From: Amaranthus tricolor
Taxonomy: Eukaryota > Streptophyta > Magnoliopsida > Caryophyllales > Amaranthaceae
Length of the DNA stretch: 64,000 bases
Direction: 5' to 3'
NCBI RefSeq assembly: GCF_026212465.1
Contig: NC_080053.1
Coordinates: forward strand, 4,829,787-4,893,786
Shown piece after piece: positions 51,471-61,427 of the stretch (its first letter is position 1; every line of letters begins with the position of its first letter). The position numbers and the translations under genes are program-made. The notes beneath the pieces were generated by a model. The model was not told the DNA's origin, did not search any database, and saw nothing but the letters and a program-made list of their open reading frames with translations.

Positions 51471-51833
51471 GCGTGTAGTACTTTCAATATCTTAAATGTC
51501 TACTCATAATATATTTAATGTCCACCGAGTAAGCGTGCAGTACTTACTCTACAGTTTCCTTTATGAGCTAGCTCAATTAAAGATGATCTCTCAAAGAGAC
51601 TGTCTCTCACTAGAATTTGTAATATCTAGGCCTTAGGTAATCCAACTTGAGAAGAGTGTTAAACCATGTACTATTATGTCCTCTTTAATTTGCATCAAAG
51701 AGAAATTGGATTATTATTAAGAAAGTGGCAGTAATGAACATAGAAAATCAATTGTATGGATGAAATTAAAAGAGAGTTAAAATATATGAATGAGAGTAAA
51801 ACAAAGTGGTGGGCCATTATCTAAAAATAAAAA

Positions 51834-52248
51834 GTAAAAATTAGCTAGAATAATCTAATCTTTTTATGATTTTTCTATAATAATCCCACCAATTGATTAA
51901 CTATGAATAATCTTAACTTTATGGAGTATTTACCTAAAGCAAACTCGGGTAACCGAATGACCTGTGTACCATGTTTTATTTTTTTTAAAAAAAATAGAGA
52001 AATTAAAATAAATGTCAAAAAAATGTTTTAAAATTTTGAAATTCTTTTAGAATATTTTATGCAAATTTTTGAAAATTTTCTCTAACTTTATATTAATTTT
52101 CAGTTTACTTCTTTAGTAAATTACCTACTATAATTAAGTTTATTCTAGGCCAATGTCCTTTAAAGTTGGGATTATTCATGGTTAATTGATAGTTAAGATT
52201 ATTGTAGAAAAATCATGAAAACGTTAGACCATTTTAGATACTTTTTCC
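51834..52248. mobile_element. Fold-back MITE, Mutator-like
   Basis: 415 bp with inverted arms of about 110 bp sharing ATGATTTTTCTA, AATAATC, ATTGATTAACTATGAATAAT-like and CTTTA words. The 9-bp AAATAAAAA flanks it on both sides (51825-51833, 52249-52257), though this is low-complexity. A related single arm lies at 6279-6400. Confidence 0.65.
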
Positions 52249-52344
52249 AAATAAAAATAATATAAATTAAGTGTGATGGACCAAATGAAAAGTAATACAA
52301 ATTTAACGGGTGGAAAGAAGGAACATGTCCTCGATTTATATTTT

Positions 52345-52400
52345 AGGGCTAAGCCCATGTAAATATATGGTTTAGGGTTATCTTGATTTTGAAATAAATA
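52345..52400 (+). promoter_or_regulatory. Site II plus telo-box promoter of the snoRNA cluster
   Basis: AAGCCCAT (inverse ATGGGCTT, a Site II element) near 52351 and TTTAGGGTT (inverse AACCCTAAA, a telo-box) near 52371, followed by AAATAAATAG. This pair is typical of plant snoRNA and ribosomal protein promoters. Downstream, AAAG|GTATAATC near 52530 and TTTTTTGCAG near 52613 look like an intron of a non-coding host transcript. Confidence 0.55.
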
Positions 52401-52951
52401 GAGCAACAAGGAGAAGAGTAGGATTCTACTTTCTCCGCTCACTTTCTCACTACTCTCTATTGCACAACCAGTTTGTCATTGTTCAGACAGAGCAATTTCA
52501 TATCTCAAAATTAATTTATTTTTGAGAAAGGTATAATCTTTTCTATTAGATCGAATCATCCCATTTAATTATCTCATCTTCCTCCATTTTATTTTCTTTG
52601 TTTTTTTTGCAGTAAAAATGGTCTATACATCTCTGTATTATTTCTTGGTTTTGGTTGGGTTGTTTTAATTTTTTACAAAAATTTCACTTTCATTTGGAAT
52701 TTATGATTTTTGGGTAAAAAGTTTGTACCTTTGATCCAATGAAGCTGCAAATCAGTGTGATTTACTATTTTCATTGGCTTTTAAATTGCTTATGTTAAAA
52801 CAGTTGAGAAACTATTTGTTTGCTTTTAAATTGCTTATGTTAAGTTTCTACTTTTTATGTTAAGTCTAATCGAGATAAAACCCAATTGTTAACAGCCTGT
52901 TTCTTATGCTTCAAGGCTTTGATTTTGATACTACTATCTAAGTACCCTTCA

Positions 52952-53028
52952 AAGGCCGATGATGATTGAAAGTTTTGCCTACATTGTCTGATTATACAAT
53001 GATACATCACTCTTTGTATCTGAGGCCT
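52952..53028 (+). ncRNA. C/D-box snoRNA, copy 1
   Basis: Terminal stem AGGCC/GGCCT encloses a C box ATGATGA (52959-52965), D' box CTGA (52988-52991), C'-like ATGATAC (52999-53005) and D box CTGA (53020-53023). The D' guide region TTTTGCCTACATTGT is identical in all three copies, which suggests one conserved methylation target, probably in rRNA. The D guide differs between copies. Confidence 0.75.
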
Positions 53029-53284
53029 ATGCCTCTTTTAGGAAGATGTTTATTGATGTTTCTATTTATCAATCTATATACTTGGGCAAGATCTATTGTT
53101 GTATGTGTTTTGTGTCTCACTAGTGAAAGTTGTGGACATTGGAAAGGCTCTAAATGCCTTAGAAAATGTAATTCTTTTGATAAGGATATGATTTTTGAAT
53201 ATGTATTTTTGATTTTTGTTGTATCCCAAAAGAATACTCACTCATAGTGATTGATATTCTTAAGGTGAGTAAAGATGTCAATGG

Positions 53285-53367
53285 AAGGGCCTGTGATGAT
53301 GCTTCAAAAGTTTGCCTACATTGTCTGAATATTCAATGATAAGTCATTATTTGTGTCTGAGGCCTAT
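53285..53367 (+). ncRNA. C/D-box snoRNA, copy 2
   Basis: Stem AAGGGCC/GGCCT, C box GTGATGA (53293-53299), D' CTGA (53325-53328), C'-like ATGATAA, D CTGA (53357-53360). The guide TTTGCCTACATTGT is shared with copies 1 and 3. It lies in a larger duplication: the flank CTCACTAGTGAAAGT...AATGCC after copy 1 recurs after copy 2. Confidence 0.75.
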
Positions 53368-53635
53368 GCGTGTTTTAGTAAGATATTTATTGATATCTTG
53401 TATTCCTATTTAAGTTCAAGTAATCGTTATTCGTTTGTGTCTCTCTAGTGAAAGTAGTGGACGTTGGAAAGGGTCTAAATGCCTATGAAAATGTAGTTCT
53501 ATTGATAAGGATGTTTGATTTTCTTAAAGTGTGCAACCATGGCAACGCAAGGGCCTGTGATGATATTTAATTGGTGATGAGATTTTCAAATGTGTGGTAC
53601 TCCCAACTAATCTTACGGTGTGCATACACTTAACT

Positions 53636-53719
53636 AAGGGCCTGTGATGATTGTTTAAAAGTTTTGCCTACATTGTCTGAGAATGCAATGATACGTCGAT
53701 ACATGTATCTGAGGCCTTT
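53636..53719 (+). ncRNA. C/D-box snoRNA, copy 3
   Basis: The best-formed copy: 7-bp stem AAGGGCC/GGCCTTT, C box GTGATGA (53644-53650), D' CTGA (53677-53680), C' ATGATAC (53688-53694), D CTGA (53709-53712). A 5' half only (AAGGGCCTGTGATGATAT) lies upstream near 53547-53563 and has lost its guide and D boxes. Confidence 0.75.
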
Positions 53720-54015
53720 GTGTGTTTCACGATAGTGAATTAGTAGTTGGGTTTAATTGTTAGAATATTTTTAGAATATTGTCTGAGAATACAATGATAC
53801 GTCGATACATGTATTTGAGGCCTTTGTGTGTTTCACGATAGTGAATTAGTGGTAGGGTTTAATTGTTAGAATATTGTCTGAGAATGCAATGATACGTCGA
53901 TACATGTATTTGAGGCCTTTGGGTGTTTCACGATAGTGAATTAGTAGTAGGGTTTAATTGTCAGAATATTGTTAGAATATTGTCTGAGAATGCAATGATA
54001 CGTCGATACATTGTC
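53720..54015 (+). repeat. Tandem array of snoRNA 3' halves
   Basis: Units of about 95-105 bp repeat the D'-C'-D part of copy 3 (ATTGTCTGAGAATGCAATGA) at 53777, 53872 and 53977 without any C box. The D box has become TTGA in the full-length units. These are unlikely to form stable snoRNAs unless paired with another 5' half. Confidence 0.7.
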
Positions 54016-54917
54016 TGAGATTGGATTTTGCTTTAGTTATAAATTTGTTTGAACTTAAATCAATCGTCTAGAATATTGCAATTTAATGTAGTTGTATTTA
54101 GTAAGTGAAAATGAATATAATGAAATTACACGTAATGTGAATGCAATTTCAGGGAATTAAAATTTTAAAATTTCTAGTTTTACTTACTCCACTATTAAAA
54201 TCTCAACTTTTAATTTATATAATTAAGATCGCAATTATTATCATTTATTGAAACTTATTTATTGCACGGTGAATCTGGTATTTATATAGGTATGATAATC
54301 CAAAAATATGATTGTTATTATTAATTGTTATTTATTTATATTATCTCATTTATTTATTTTTTTTACATGAAAAAAAATCTAATAATTCTTCCTTAAACCT
54401 CTGTATCAATGTGTTCTTCCTTAAACCTCCTCATCAATGGCTTCTTCCTTGGTCTACCCATGGAGTCCTAAGAACAAGCACTGAATTCACTACAAAAATC
54501 CCCAATTCTACACCAATTTTAATCAATTCTACTCCTATTCTACTCAGAGCTTCTTCCTTAAACCTCAACCTGATTTTTTTAAATCCCCAATTCTACTCCA
54601 ATTTTATACAATTCTTTTCTACAAAATCCTAATCAACTTATACTCATAGACGTAAACATCCTTCTAAAAATCTCTTCTTTTCATCTTCATCATGACAATT
54701 TGTAAGAGAGCTATTAATTAGTTAGACAAAACTCAACAAAAAAATCTACAAGTTTTTACTGAAAATTGAAAAAAAATGAAACTCAATAACAAAAGTTAAC
54801 AATGAAATTAACAAAATTCTCCATAAAAAATGTACCTGAAGAACATTTTGAGAAATTCGTTGAAATTAACAAAGTCAAGCACAAAGTTAAGCACCCATCA
54901 TCCAAAAGTGGAGTACT
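54016..54917. other. Intergenic
   Basis: AT-rich. The frame 54312-54632 is a TCT/CCT-rich stretch with a repeated CTTCCTTAAACCTC word and no recognisable family. Confidence 0.4.
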
Positions 54918-55033
54918 TGTAACACCCCTAATTTTTATAAATATAAAAATAATATATATAATAAGACACAAATAATATCTCGTAGCATCTGAAAGTAAAA
55001 ACAAGGTATCCGCCACACTCACAATGTGTAAGG

Positions 55034-55279
55034 TGAAAACTTTTATCAAGACAGCTGTAGGATTATCAGGAGAGAAATGCTCCTATGAGACGCGTATAGT
55101 GTAAGAAAAACAGAAGAGAGAGAAGTTCTTGTGTCTTATTACTTAGATAAAAGAAAGAAAAGAAATACACGGATACTTACATAGGAATAGACAAGTAGAG
55201 AGCCAGGTGTACATTAAAGTTGGACCAAACTACCAAAAATAAAAGAACAACAATAAAGCTTAAAAAACAGAATTACACA
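55034..55279 (-). repeat. 3' LTR of the rearranged copia
   Basis: Near copy of 58995-59240, adjacent to the polypurine tract at about 55284-55294. Confidence 0.85.
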
Positions 55280-55299
55280 AACTGACCCCCTCAAGCTTG

Positions 55300-58252
55300 G
55301 AGTGGGTTCACTAACTCCAAGCTTGGATAAAAGAAGCCTAAACTGATCAGAGGGAAAAAACTTTAGTGAGAACATCAGCTAACTGACATGAAGATGGTAA
55401 AGAAGTTAGCTGAATAAGACCTTCCAAAACTTTGTCACGTGTGAAGTGACAGTCCACTTTGATGTGGTTAGTGCGCTCGTGAAGAACAAGATTGTGAGCA
55501 ATGTGGATAGCAGATTGGTTGTCACAATGAAGAGCCACATGTTGAAGCTTGGAAACTCCCAATTCTTTTAACAATCTGACAAGCCAGGTGATTTCACTAG
55601 ATGCAGCTGCGAGAGCTCGATATTCGGCTTCTGAAGAAGAACGAGAAATAGTAGCCTGCTTTTTGGATTTCCAACTAATAGAAGATCCACCTAATAGAAG
55701 AATATAGCCGGTAACGGAGCGTCTAGTGTTTGGACAAGAGGCCTAGTCTGAATCCGAAAAGGCTTGTAAGGATAATTTGTCAGAGGCTTGAAGAAGAATG
55801 TCTTGCCCTACTGTGGAATGAACGTAATGCAGTGTGTGAACCAGAGCATTATAGTGGTCAGTTGAAGGACTCTGAATGTGTTGACTCAAAGATTGAACTG
55901 TAAAGGAGAGAGTCAGCCTTGTATTGGTGAGGAAATTTAGCTTGCCTACCAAACTTCTGTACTTGGTAGGATCAGCAAACAAGGGAGAGGTGTAGGAATG
56001 TAACTTAGTGTAACTTTTAGGAATTAATATTTTAAGACGAGTAAGTTTAACAAACTTATCAGTGTGAGAATGATCTTAAATACACATGACATGAAACATT
56101 CTCAATTTAATTTCTTTCCTCTTTTCCTTTTCTTTTATTTTGATTAAAATACCCAAACCCTTTCTCCCTCTCTCACTTCGTAAAACTCTGAAAACAGCCA
56201 ACCTTCCTCCTTGTTCATTCCTTTGAGACTTTGAATGCCACAAGCAAGATTCGTCCTCAATTCTCGCCTTGATTTTTGATGAAGCAGAACCTTCATCCTC
56301 TTCCTCTTGATTCAAAATTTTCTTTCCCCTTTTCCTTCCTTTCTGTGCAGCAGGATCGGGCAGCAGACCCAGACCTCACCGAAGCCACGAACACCACTTC
56401 TCACGGTGGTTCTACAATCCTAATCGACGTCCCTCTTCTCGAAGCTAGCACTGTATTCTCTGAAATTTAGTAAGGAAACAACCTTCATCTTTAATCCTTG
56501 TCTATTTTTCGAATATAGAACAAATTTATCTCCTTCCTCACTCTATGCGTTTCAATATTATTATAACCAATTCTTTTTTCATTCTTGAAGATTCAAGACA
56601 CATCAATTAAATTGGATTACTGATTTTTCGTGAGGAAACAAGCAGTTTCTACAAAATACAATCAACACTCAATAGTTGTTTCTTTTGGGGCAAACATCAA
56701 TTAGAAAACCGCTCCATTTCTCGAAGGCTCCTATTCCTTTAGGATAGGGTAATAATCTCTATTCTTTTGTTATTTTGAAATCCTCCTGCAAGTTCTATAA
56801 CAGTGTGACTACACTTCTTTCCCTCTTTTTATGCAAATGTTAATACTCTTTTTATATTATATCCAAATCAAAATTATTTGAAGTATGAGAATTAATTAGT
56901 GGATTTCATGATTTTGTTATATATACATGTTTTAACTAGAGTAGATGAATAATTTAATTTGTGATGTTGAATTGGTATTTCTTTTAAAGAATGCGAATGA
57001 TCCTAGATAGTGTTGGATTTATAAAGTCTTTATTTCGTATTTGATAAGATTAGTAGGGCCTGAATAATTATTATGAATTAATAGTAAAAGAATGGATGTT
57101 AAAGAAAGTTTGTTGAATCTTGAGGACTAGTATAAATATTACAAGAATTATGAAAATTGGTGGAAATGTTTTAATAGTAGGTTATATAGGAGTTTAAACT
57201 CTTGTGTGAAGTAGGAGATTCTTTTGAAAATCATTGATTATGAAATAAGAGCCTAAGTTAAACTACGGTCTTAAGAGGAGATGTAATAAGTTATACTAGT
57301 ATAGTCGCATCGAACGCCTTTTTGTGATATTGTGATTGTTATGCTTCAGGAGATGACATCATCGAGGAACCCTTTTAGTGATCGCGGAGTACCAGACTTA
57401 GCTTCTTGAAGAGTTCTTTTTGGTGAATAGTAGCAGTCCCTTAAAGGGTTTGGCCAGACTACATTCTTAAAAATAAACTTTTTACTAAAGCTCTTTGAAA
57501 TTGGAAACTGTTGAGACAAATGTTGTTGTGAATGTTTATGTTGATATTATGGTATGGTCAATGGATCGGACTTGCGAGATGGTCATTGACGGAGTTGAGG
57601 AACATTGTTTCCTACTCCCTGTTTTTGAAGCGAATTGTCATTCAGATATTGACTAGCTTAACCCGAGAGTGACATAGCCTTAGAGCTATGGATGTTCCTC
57701 TCAACTAGACTCCCTGTGCGCACATAGATCTAGGAAACTGATATTGCTTTTAAACTATGATTTGAATTACTGTGTTTTGTTGTTTTGGATTGTTACTTCT
57801 CATTCAGTTTAATCAGACCTTCTATTGTTTCCAACTTTTAGCTTGTCTACAGATCGGAACCAGTCGAGAATAATGGATTAGCGGAGGTGATTAGAGGTTC
57901 CAAGGATGTATATTGAGCTGAGCACTTAGGAATTTATAGTTTTGTATTAAGATTTTGGATAAATGTAAATTTGATTTGGCTGTGTTGGTTATATCGGACT
58001 TGTAAAGAATTGTATGATTATCCTTTGTTTTAGTTAGATGTTTGTTTTGACATATAGCTGAGTTAGTTACGTTAAGAGCTGGTGAGCCCTTTACTCAAGT
58101 TTTGGAAGTGTGATTTTAGTTTCTTGGGAAAATAAACCCCGTGATGACCCTGTTACTCAGTCAACGGTAAGTCGAGTTGTTACACTTAGTTCCCAAGGGA
58201 AGAGGTGTGGCAACATTTTTGAATTTGGTGATGCCACTGTCACGAAGCAATT
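55300..58252 (-). pseudogene. copia RT C-terminus and RNase H, split by a solo LTR
   Basis: Minus-strand reading from 58252: NVATPLPLGTK, then after excising 56009-58184 and one CTTAG copy, LHSYTSPLFADPTKYRSLVG, LNFLTNTRLTLSFTVQ, LQAFSDSD, then a stop at 55743 where WASC would follow, YRALAAASSE in inverse order near 55620, LHCDNQSAIHIAHN and HIKVDCHF..ADVLTK. The reading frame is restored exactly by removing the LTR, confirming the insertion point. It cannot make a working enzyme because upstream RT and integrase are lost. Confidence 0.8.
56009..58184 (+). mobile_element. Solo LTR inside the copia RT
   Basis: 2176 bp from TGTAACTTTTAGG to GAGTTGTTACA with the perfect 5-bp duplication CTTAG on both sides (56004-56008, 58185-58189). 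It has the same general plan as the 10-16 kb LTRs: CT-rich leader (56160-56460) and a CAGATCGGAACC block near the 3' end. The small plus and minus frames in the leader are not convincing genes. Confidence 0.85.
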
Positions 58253-58257
58253 CAGAG

Positions 58258-58468
58258 TGAATTTTTTGTTTGTGAAGAACAATGGATAATAGATAGCGGT
58301 GCTAGTGATCACATTTGCTCCTCTCTTGATCATGTTTTGGATTACAAAGATGTATCGTCTTTAAATTACTTCATCCCTATTCCAAATGTAACAATTATAA
58401 AGGTTGAAAAGGTGGGTACTATCAAACTTTTTGATAGCATGCAGAGGAGGGTAAACCATACCATTCTT
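58258..58468 (+). pseudogene. copia protease fragment in inverted orientation
   Basis: The plus strand reads EQWIIDSGASDHICSSLDHV, the aspartic protease active site (DSGASDH) of copia elements, followed by FIPIPNV and VGTIKLF. gag on the right and RT on the left are both on the minus strand, so this piece is inverted relative to its element. Confidence 0.75.
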
Positions 58469-58815
58469 CTAGTTCCCTCCAGATTCGTGTGCTAATTTGT
58501 GATAAAAAACGCTTTGAGAAATGAAATCATCTAAAGATGAAAGGATCCAACCTATTACAATATTGTTACACCTATCCCATGCTTTAAGATTCTGGGAGGA
58601 AGCTGAAGTTCTTGGAAATGTTCTATCCACAAAATTTATTTTGTTCTTTGCACTAAGGCTAGAATCATAGATCTCTTCCACTTCCCATAATTTGTCCCAT
58701 TAAAAGTAGTGGGAACAAGCTTATTGTTGGCTTGATCGGAGGGATGGAGATAATACGTGCTAGCCGGATTTTGTGTTGCATCGGTATAAACTATTCTACT
58801 TATGTCTTTAGCCAT
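58469..58815 (-). pseudogene. copia gag fragment
   Basis: It starts with ATG at 58815 (MAKDISRIVYTD), then YYLHPSDQANN, KLVPTTFNGTNYGKW and, in a shifted frame, KINFVDRTFPR, NLKAWDRCNNIVIGWI, ISQSVFYHKLA. This matches the N-terminal half of copia gag. It is cut off before the zinc knuckle. Confidence 0.75.
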
Positions 58816-58994
58816 GATCGAGAATGAAGGTTGAGATGAAACTTGAAGAAAAAAAACCCCAAAAAAAAGAGAAAATAAAAAAAGAAAGGAATGAAAGAAT
58901 TAGAAAGATGATTCGAAACCTGTGTACTGCATTATTGATTTGCAGAAGAAATAATAGAAAGGAAGGGTAATTGATGTCCCTTGCTCTAGTACCA

Positions 58995-59240
58995 TGAAAA
59001 CTTTTATCAAGACAGCTGTAGGATTATCATGAGAGAAATGCTCCTGTGAGACACGTATAGTGTAAGAAAAACATAAGAGAGAGAAGTTTCTGTGCCTTAT
59101 TACTTAGATAAAAGAAAGAAAAGAAATACAAGGATACTTATATAGGAATAGACAAGTAGGGAGGCAGTTGTACATTAAAGTTGGACCAAACTACCAAAAT
59201 AAAAGAACAACAATAAAGCTTAAAAAAAAAAAATTACACA
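58995..59240 (-). repeat. 5' LTR of the rearranged copia
   Basis: Followed on the minus strand directly by the primer binding site TGGTACTAGAGC (58983-58994). Confidence 0.85.
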
Positions 59241-60290
59241 AATTGATTAGTTATTTTAACATAAGGCGTCAAAATAAACATTTAAAATTAATTATTTAAA
59301 CGCACACATGACGTATGATCTACGCCGCCACACACTCATGCATTAAACAAATAAAAAAACTTGTCATTACCTGTGGAAAACAAAAACATAAAACATGAGC
59401 CACAACTCAGTGAATAGTTACTCTAACTTGTCAAACTATTTATACTTGAAAACGTTTGACTTTAAAATAATTTTTTTTTTAATGTTATTTGAAATTTAAA
59501 AAATCGTAAAGTATTTATATATTTAATATAAATCAAAATATACTCATATAGTATAAAACAATTAAGTTGTCACACTCTTAAAAATTTATTCACAATATAC
59601 ATTTATATAATGTCATAAAAATTACACATCTTCTTTTATGAACTCCTTCCAAAAGGTCAGTCCACCTGACACATTAGGGAAATAATTTGCTCTTGGCAAT
59701 ATAAACATATGTCACGTTTAGGTGCACCAAGGGTTGACCTACCCTACACAGTCTAAGGCAAAACATTTTTTTTTAATTATTATAATTTACACTCACGACA
59801 TAACCGTGTATATTCGCATTAACATAAAACTCAATCAATATAAGGAGCAATCAATTAAAAGCAATACTTATGTACAAAAAAATCGTACACTACAAATTTG
59901 AAAGTAGTATTTTCAAATTATAAAAATATAAGGTGGCTTTAAAGATAATAAAGAAAGAGATAAAACAAAATAATGAAAGAACAATGGAAAGTCCACGTTT
60001 TAACCGTCCATTTATTTTATGAAAGTTAATTAACAAAGTACTCTTCCATTGATTCCTTCATTGAAGCTTGTACTAGCTTCAAGCATTTATTTTAATTTTT
60101 TCAAATACTTTTACTCAATAAAATAGAAAAAAAAAAACTAAATTAATATTTAGCAAGATGAGAAATTCACCACAAAAACTCTACTATTATAGTAATGGAA
60201 AAGAAGAATGTAGATGTGGATGAGTACTTGACTCTCACCACAGCGAGAGTATTTATAAGGGAAGATAAAGAAGATGAAATGTTAATATAT

Positions 60291-61427
60291 CGATGAAGGA
60301 AGTCACAATGGTAAGAAATTCATGGCGTATGCTGTACCATTTCAGAAAATCAAGCACCAAAGGTCAGCTTTTAGAACGATTCTCAAACGTATATTATTAT
60401 TATTATTATTATTATTATGATAGAGAAGGTAACGTAGTATATTATTATTCTCAATTATTATTATCCTTTTTAGTTTCTTTTTTTTATTATTTTAATTAAA
60501 TTATAAATTTTATCCTAATAAAAATTAATAACAGTGAACAATTACCAATGTTATAATTTTTAATGATATACGACCCTTCAAGTTATCATTGGTTATATTC
60601 TAATAACTATATTCGACATAAAATTTAGTCAATTGGTCATAAAATATTATCATTTAACACACATATAATAACCTTTCTAATTATTCCTACTAAAAGGAAC
60701 AATCAAATGGTTTAATGGTTGGAAAGGGTTTGGCTTTATTAATCCTAATTTACAAACTGAAAAATGAAAATGAAAATGAAAATAAATATGAATAGGTTTG
60801 GTCATTTTGCTGGAGAAAGCTCAAAAGTTGAATACTCAAAAGCTGAATTTAGATGAGGAATAAGAAAACGAAGAAGCCATTGATGCGGAAGAAGAAAGCT
60901 GTTTTTGGTGAAGAAGAAAAACTAGTTCAACTGGTTAAAGGTAAAAAGAACCTTAAAAGTGGAGGCACTTCAAAATTCGAACCTTTAAAAAATAAACGAA
61001 AGTTCAAACCTTTAAAAAATAAACGAAAGTTTGAACCTTTAAAAGCGGATAAACTAAAGTTCGTACCTTTTAAATTAAATTTTCCTTTTTCATTTGGTCT
61101 GATTTTAATGTAAGATCAAACGGAACGGTCTGCATTTTATTTATGCATCACTATCTAGTTAAAAAGAGGTGCTTTGTTCTTGTAAATGCGCTAAAACTTA
61201 AAATATTTTGGGTAGCTTATTCAATTTGCTACGCATTCAAAATAGGATATAATATCTCTTTAATGCCTTTAAATCAAGTATAGTTGTCAACGAACAGACC
61301 CAAAAAAAAAAAAAAAACTCGTGTGAATAAAATTTATAACAAAAAAATAAAAAAGATTGAAGGAAGCAATATTCGTAATTAAAGAGGCAGTTAGCCAAGT
61401 ATTTACAATTCCATGGGAAACATGATT
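60291..61427. other. Intergenic, downstream of S6K
   Basis: A (TAT)n tract lies near 60391-60418. A Lys-rich frame at 60853-61113 is built partly from a 27-bp unit (AACCTTTAAAAAATAAACG) repeated two to three times at 60975-61050. No family was recognised and I do not call it a gene. Confidence 0.4.

Larger units (their letters stand above)
55034..59240 (-). mobile_element. Rearranged Ty1/copia with both LTRs
   Basis: 246-bp direct repeats at 55034-55279 and 58995-59240 begin, on the minus strand, TGTGTAATT and end GTTTTCA; about 90 percent identical by eye. Next to the right LTR is a primer site TGGTACTAGAGC and next to the left one a GAGGGGGTC polypurine stretch, fixing minus orientation. 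The inside holds gag, an inverted protease piece, the end of RT and RNase H; integrase and most of RT are missing. Outer flanks (TAAGG, AATTG) do not match, so one end was altered after insertion. Confidence 0.8.
54918..60290 (-). mobile_element. Long LTR, minus orientation, split by copia (borders tentative)
   Basis: A TGTAACACCCCTAATTTTT end at 54918 continues to 55033. Compatible LTR-like sequence resumes after the copia at 59241, including an inverted TATA box (TATAAATA near 60250). The right terminus (a TTACA end) was not found, so this may be a truncated LTR. Confidence 0.4.

Noticed and set aside
60853..61113. Lys-rich 86-aa ORF with internal repeats
   Set aside because: Built from a 27-bp tandem repeat; no family, no clear promoter.
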